Shown: piece after piece, positions 36,975 to 39,813 of the stretch
Layout of the letters: each line of letters begins with the position of its first letter
How positions within the stretch are numbered: the stretch's first letter is position 1
Assembly (NCBI GenBank): GCA_020629005.1
Contig: JAHDEE010000035.1
Span: 1 to 39,813 of the forward strand
Length of the DNA: 39,813 nucleotides
Source: Chitinophagales bacterium
GTDB taxonomy: Bacteria > Bacteroidota > Bacteroidia > Chitinophagales > UBA2359
Direction: 5' to 3'
The notes under the pieces: generated by a model
The model's input: only the letters and a program-made list of their open reading frames with translations
Database searches by the model: none
What the model was told of the DNA's origin: nothing
Made by a program: the position numbers and the translations under genes

Positions 36975-38201
36975 ATGAATCCAAATTCTGGAATTTGCAT
37001 TTCGGTATTGATATTCGCATTCTCCGCACTTTTCCAACAAACGGCTCAGGCACAGGTAGTTGAGTCGAGCAGCAAGGGACTGTATTCCTGGAAGCATGTT
37101 GTAAGGAAAGGGGAGTCTTTGCATGGCCTCTGTCAGGACTTCGGCATTTCCCTGATTGATTTGAAGAATTGGAATCAACTTCGAATCAACTCAGTTGCAG
37201 AGGGCGATACAATCAATATCCCTATTTCTCCATTTGACAAGATGGTCGATGGAGCTTGCACCGCTGTGCAATTTTATAAGTGCCGAATCAATCAGACGCT
37301 TCCTCAAATTTCCCAGATTACCCAGATTCCCATTCTTGATATAAAGAAGACCAATCAACGTTTGGGGCGTAGCGTTGAGGACCAGGAATATCTAATGCTT
37401 CCATATATTGCCCCTCCACAAAGTCTTGAGAAGAGTGAAAATCGTCGAATTGCTGGCATTGTTTCCTTAGGGCAGTTCGCTGCCAACGCCTGGGATGGCA
37501 GTAAGAAACTGAACTACAGCATCAATCTAAGGGGCAGCCTTCGATATGCCTGGGAATATGATCGTTGGAGGAATGTGCTCAATGTAAACACAGCCTTGGG
37601 TGTTCGACACGAACTCGGCAGAGACATGAACAAAAATCTCGATCAGTTCGACTTCCTCAATCAAATTCAGTATCGATTGCAAGGCAGCACCTCGGCCTTT
37701 GCCATCTACGCCATGCAGAGTCAATTTTTTAGAACCTATTTCGTGAGGAGCAATGGCGATCGCGTCCTGATTTCCAATTTTATGTCACCGGCCTATACAA
37801 ATTTTGCTGTAGGTCTACAATTCGAGGGTAACTCCTTCAATGTAGAAGTAGGGCTATATGAACTCAAAACCACGTATGTGCTTGACCAGCACCTCTATGT
37901 TGATGAATTTGATGAAGTGTACGGAGTGCCTTATGGTGCCAACAAGTTTCTGGAGCATGGAATGTCCCTGCGTGTCAATGTCTACTATTATGGAGGCGAA
38001 AAGCTCATCATCAATGGCAACATGACCATGTTTTCCAATACCGAAACCATCGACTTCTATCTTCGAAATGACCTGACCTACCGAATTAGCAAGAAGCTCC
38101 GCCTGTCAATGTTGAGTCAAATACAGTACGATGTGGATGCTGCAGCGCATGCTATTTATCGAAACGAAATCCAGCTGGGTTACTCCTTTATCTTTCGTTA
38201 G
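36975..38201 (+). CDS. LysM protein with C-terminal outer-membrane barrel-like domain
   Basis: 408 residues from the ATG at 36975. This start yields a signal peptide (CISVLIFAFSALFQQTAQAQ) and lies beyond the terminator; in-frame starts at 36951 (ATG) and 36927 (TTG) fall inside the terminator stem and loop. A LysM domain follows cleavage (HVVRKGESLHGLCQDFGIS ... LKNWNQL ... INIPI), then a weaker LysM-like repeat (CRINQTLPQISQITQIPI ... LMLPYI). The last about 250 residues are strand-rich, with IVSLGQFAANAWDGSKK resembling the start of DUF3078-type barrels and a terminal strand ending in IFR. Predicted to tie the outer membrane to peptidoglycan. The barrel family assignment is tentative. Confidence 0.78.
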   Translation: MNPNSGICISVLIFAFSALFQQTAQAQVVESSSKGLYSWKHVVRKGESLHGLCQDFGISLIDLKNWNQLRINSVAEGDTINIPISPFDKMVDGACTAVQFYKCRINQTLPQISQITQIPILDIKKTNQRLGRSVEDQEYLMLPYIAPPQSLEKSENRRIAGIVSLGQFAANAWDGSKKLNYSINLRGSLRYAWEYDRWRNVLNVNTALGVRHELGRDMNKNLDQFDFLNQIQYRLQGSTSAFAIYAMQSQFFRTYFVRSNGDRVLISNFMSPAYTNFAVGLQFEGNSFNVEVGLYELKTTYVLDQHLYVDEFDEVYGVPYGANKFLEHGMSLRVNVYYYGGEKLIINGNMTMFSNTETIDFYLRNDLTYRISKKLRLSMLSQIQYDVDAAAHAIYRNEIQLGYSFIFR

Positions 38202-38275
38202 TAGTCATACTTTAGTAAGAAACAATAGTAATGTTACCTACTCTCGCCTCAAAAACAAACCAGACACTCACAGCC

Positions 38276-39676
38276 TTACTGTTTCACAACCTTTTTCGTA
38301 GTCCTAGCTCCATCAATTCCGATCAGCTCCAAGAAGTACAGACCCTCCACGTATTCTGATAGGTCAACCGAACCGGGATTCTCTTCAATGATCTTTAGCA
38401 GCCTTCCTTTGGCATCCAGAACACGCACAGCCGCAAGCTCAGCCGGTTGCAGCAAACTGACTACAGCAGAAGTAGGATTAGGAGAAAACTTTAGCTCAGT
38501 CAAAGAATTCAAGTCGAGGTTAGATACCGCATTTTTAGCATTCTCCAAAAACAGCAGGCCGGAAGTCTCACTCTCGTAATCTTGTTGCGGAATCACAATG
38601 TCCATATCGCCATCAGCATCCAAGTCACCAGTTGTGAGAAAGCCATTGTCCTCAAAATCAAATAGCACCAGTTGACTTGGCCCAAAATCGGGCGCATCAG
38701 CGGATCCAAGATTCGAAACGACATAAAGCGAATTGGAGGCATAATCGTAACGAAGCAAATCCAAATCCCCGTCACCGTCAAGGTCAGAGAAGCTGGCAAG
38801 CGCAAAATCAGTTTCACCAAATTGCTCGTCTGTTGAAGTCGAGGAAGCAAAAGCAGCCTCTGTAGCAGAACCGATATTTTCGTGATAGCTTGCAACATAT
38901 TCAACAGAGCCAGATTCGTAATCTATTAGCAACTCAGTTGCCCAAAGATCGAAGTCTCCGTCATTGTCTACATCGGCAAAGCTGGTGCCCAGCTCGTAAC
39001 CCGTCATACCAATACCAAATGGATTGAATACTGGAGCAAGAAACTCAGGATTAGCGGCATCTCCAACATTTTCATAAAGCAGCATGCCCGGACCTTCGAA
39101 TCCTACCCCGTAACTATAGAAGGTTCCCAAAAAGATATCTAGATCTCCATCGTCATCAATATCGACAGATGATAGCACTGCACCAGAGCAGTTCACTGGT
39201 TCCAAACCAAAAGCATCTTTCATCGGGGTACCGAAATCTGCCATGGATGCTGTACCTCTGTTTTCTACAAAAAACAGGGAATTCCCGTAGCCGACCTCTT
39301 CATAGTCAAAGTACTGCGAGATAATAAGGTCCAGGTCGCCATCGGCATCAATATCAATCAGCAAGGGCTGGATAACATCCTCTGAAGAATCCATAACAGG
39401 CATAGTAAAGGCGCCTTCAACAGGATCAAGAAAGGGTTGGGCAAAGCCAGGAGTTGCAAGTAATATTCCCCCAGCTACTGCTGCCGAGGCCAAAAATTTT
39501 TGCCATCTACTGCTCTGCATGGTCGCCCCTAGCTCTTTGCTGATTTTGACAGCCTTTCGAACTAGTTTTTGTATCGTTTTGCTGCCAGGGTCGATTCTCT
39601 TCGTTAGCTGCCGATCAATTCTCTTGATGATCAATTTCAGCTTTTTCTCTCTTCTTTGGGTATGCGTAGCTTCCAT
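38276..39676 (-). CDS. FG-GAP/VCBS repeat protein with T9SS sorting domain and long basic N-terminus
   Basis: A 466-residue protein. Residues 1-59 are strongly basic (runs of Lys/Arg) and precede a signal-peptide-like hydrophobic segment (FLASAAVAGGILLATPGFAQ, 61-80). Five DxDxDGDxD calcium-binding motifs follow (DIDADGDLD, DIDDDGDLD, DVDNDGDFD, DLDGDGDLD, DLDADGDMD), as in integrin-alpha-like FG-GAP/VCBS repeats, spaced about 55-75 residues apart. The C-terminus is a type A sorting domain (LKFSPNPTSAVVSL ... GLYFLEL ... KKVVKQ). An internal ATG at 39520 (Met53) would give a conventional signal peptide, so the start is uncertain. The protein is probably exported and surface-attached by T9SS. 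Convergent with the LysM gene. Confidence 0.85.
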   Translation of the reverse strand: MEATHTQRREKKLKLIIKRIDRQLTKRIDPGSKTIQKLVRKAVKISKELGATMQSSRWQKFLASAAVAGGILLATPGFAQPFLDPVEGAFTMPVMDSSEDVIQPLLIDIDADGDLDLIISQYFDYEEVGYGNSLFFVENRGTASMADFGTPMKDAFGLEPVNCSGAVLSSVDIDDDGDLDIFLGTFYSYGVGFEGPGMLLYENVGDAANPEFLAPVFNPFGIGMTGYELGTSFADVDNDGDFDLWATELLIDYESGSVEYVASYHENIGSATEAAFASSTSTDEQFGETDFALASFSDLDGDGDLDLLRYDYASNSLYVVSNLGSADAPDFGPSQLVLFDFEDNGFLTTGDLDADGDMDIVIPQQDYESETSGLLFLENAKNAVSNLDLNSLTELKFSPNPTSAVVSLLQPAELAAVRVLDAKGRLLKIIEENPGSVDLSEYVEGLYFLELIGIDGARTTKKVVKQ

Positions 39677-39813
39677 ATTCTATTTCTTTCAGGATTTTGG
39701 GAATACAATGATACACAAAATGTCAGTTTTTAGGAATAGAGAATCAATAACTGTCCACTTTGACTTGCTAGAAATGATTTATCCATCGTTATTTTTCTCC
39801 ACCAGCCAACAAG

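Overview
The window looks like chromosomal DNA of a Bacteroidota bacterium, most likely a Saprospiria/Lewinella-type marine gliding bacterium; this assignment is inferred from gene content. Three very long secreted proteins end in type A type IX secretion (T9SS) sorting domains, and a fourth FG-GAP protein carries one too. Several outer-membrane barrel proteins, DUF4783 next to nadC, a PASTA protein next to a D-Ala-D-Ala ligase, and promoters of the TTTG-N19/20-TAnnTTTG type all fit this phylum. No tRNA, rRNA, CRISPR array, phage module or intact insertion sequence was seen.

Left part (1-9065). Non-coding DNA with hairpins leads into a plus-strand run. It begins with a fused, tandem D-Ala-D-Ala ligase, overlapped by a membrane-anchored three-PASTA protein. 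A T9SS-exported protein, a single-domain rhodanese and a seven-haem cytochrome c lipoprotein with TPRs follow. The run ends in a structured intergenic repeat.

Centre (9066-23281). Two giant minus-strand genes (2704 and 1847 codons) encode cysteine-rich modular T9SS-secreted proteins. They share at least two module types, so they are related through module shuffling. The upstream gene has a good Bacteroidota promoter and a near-ideal intrinsic terminator, so the two are probably separate transcription units.

Right part (23282-39813). A minus-strand operon runs DUF4783 protein, nadC, LTA-synthase-like sulfatase-fold membrane protein. The plus strand then has gpmI with an overlapping lipoprotein. 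A second copy of the intergenic repeat and a heptanucleotide tandem repeat sit at the 3' end of a convergent M20 peptidase. Next come a PorV-like/helix-hairpin-helix outer-membrane pair, dapD with a serine-hydrolase-fold protein that lacks the catalytic serine, a small secreted protein with a strong terminator, a LysM plus outer-membrane-barrel protein, and a convergent FG-GAP protein with an unusually long basic N-terminus.

Themes: cell-envelope precursor supply (Ddl, DapD), envelope proteins with peptidoglycan-binding modules (PASTA, LysM), and T9SS-secreted surface proteins, mixed with housekeeping metabolism (NadC, GpmI, M20 peptidase). I saw no clear new defence or mobile system. The most unusual items are the fused Ddl with complementary loss of active-site residues, the serine-less beta-lactamase-fold protein, the paired giant cysteine-rich surface proteins, and the two-copy structured intergenic repeat.
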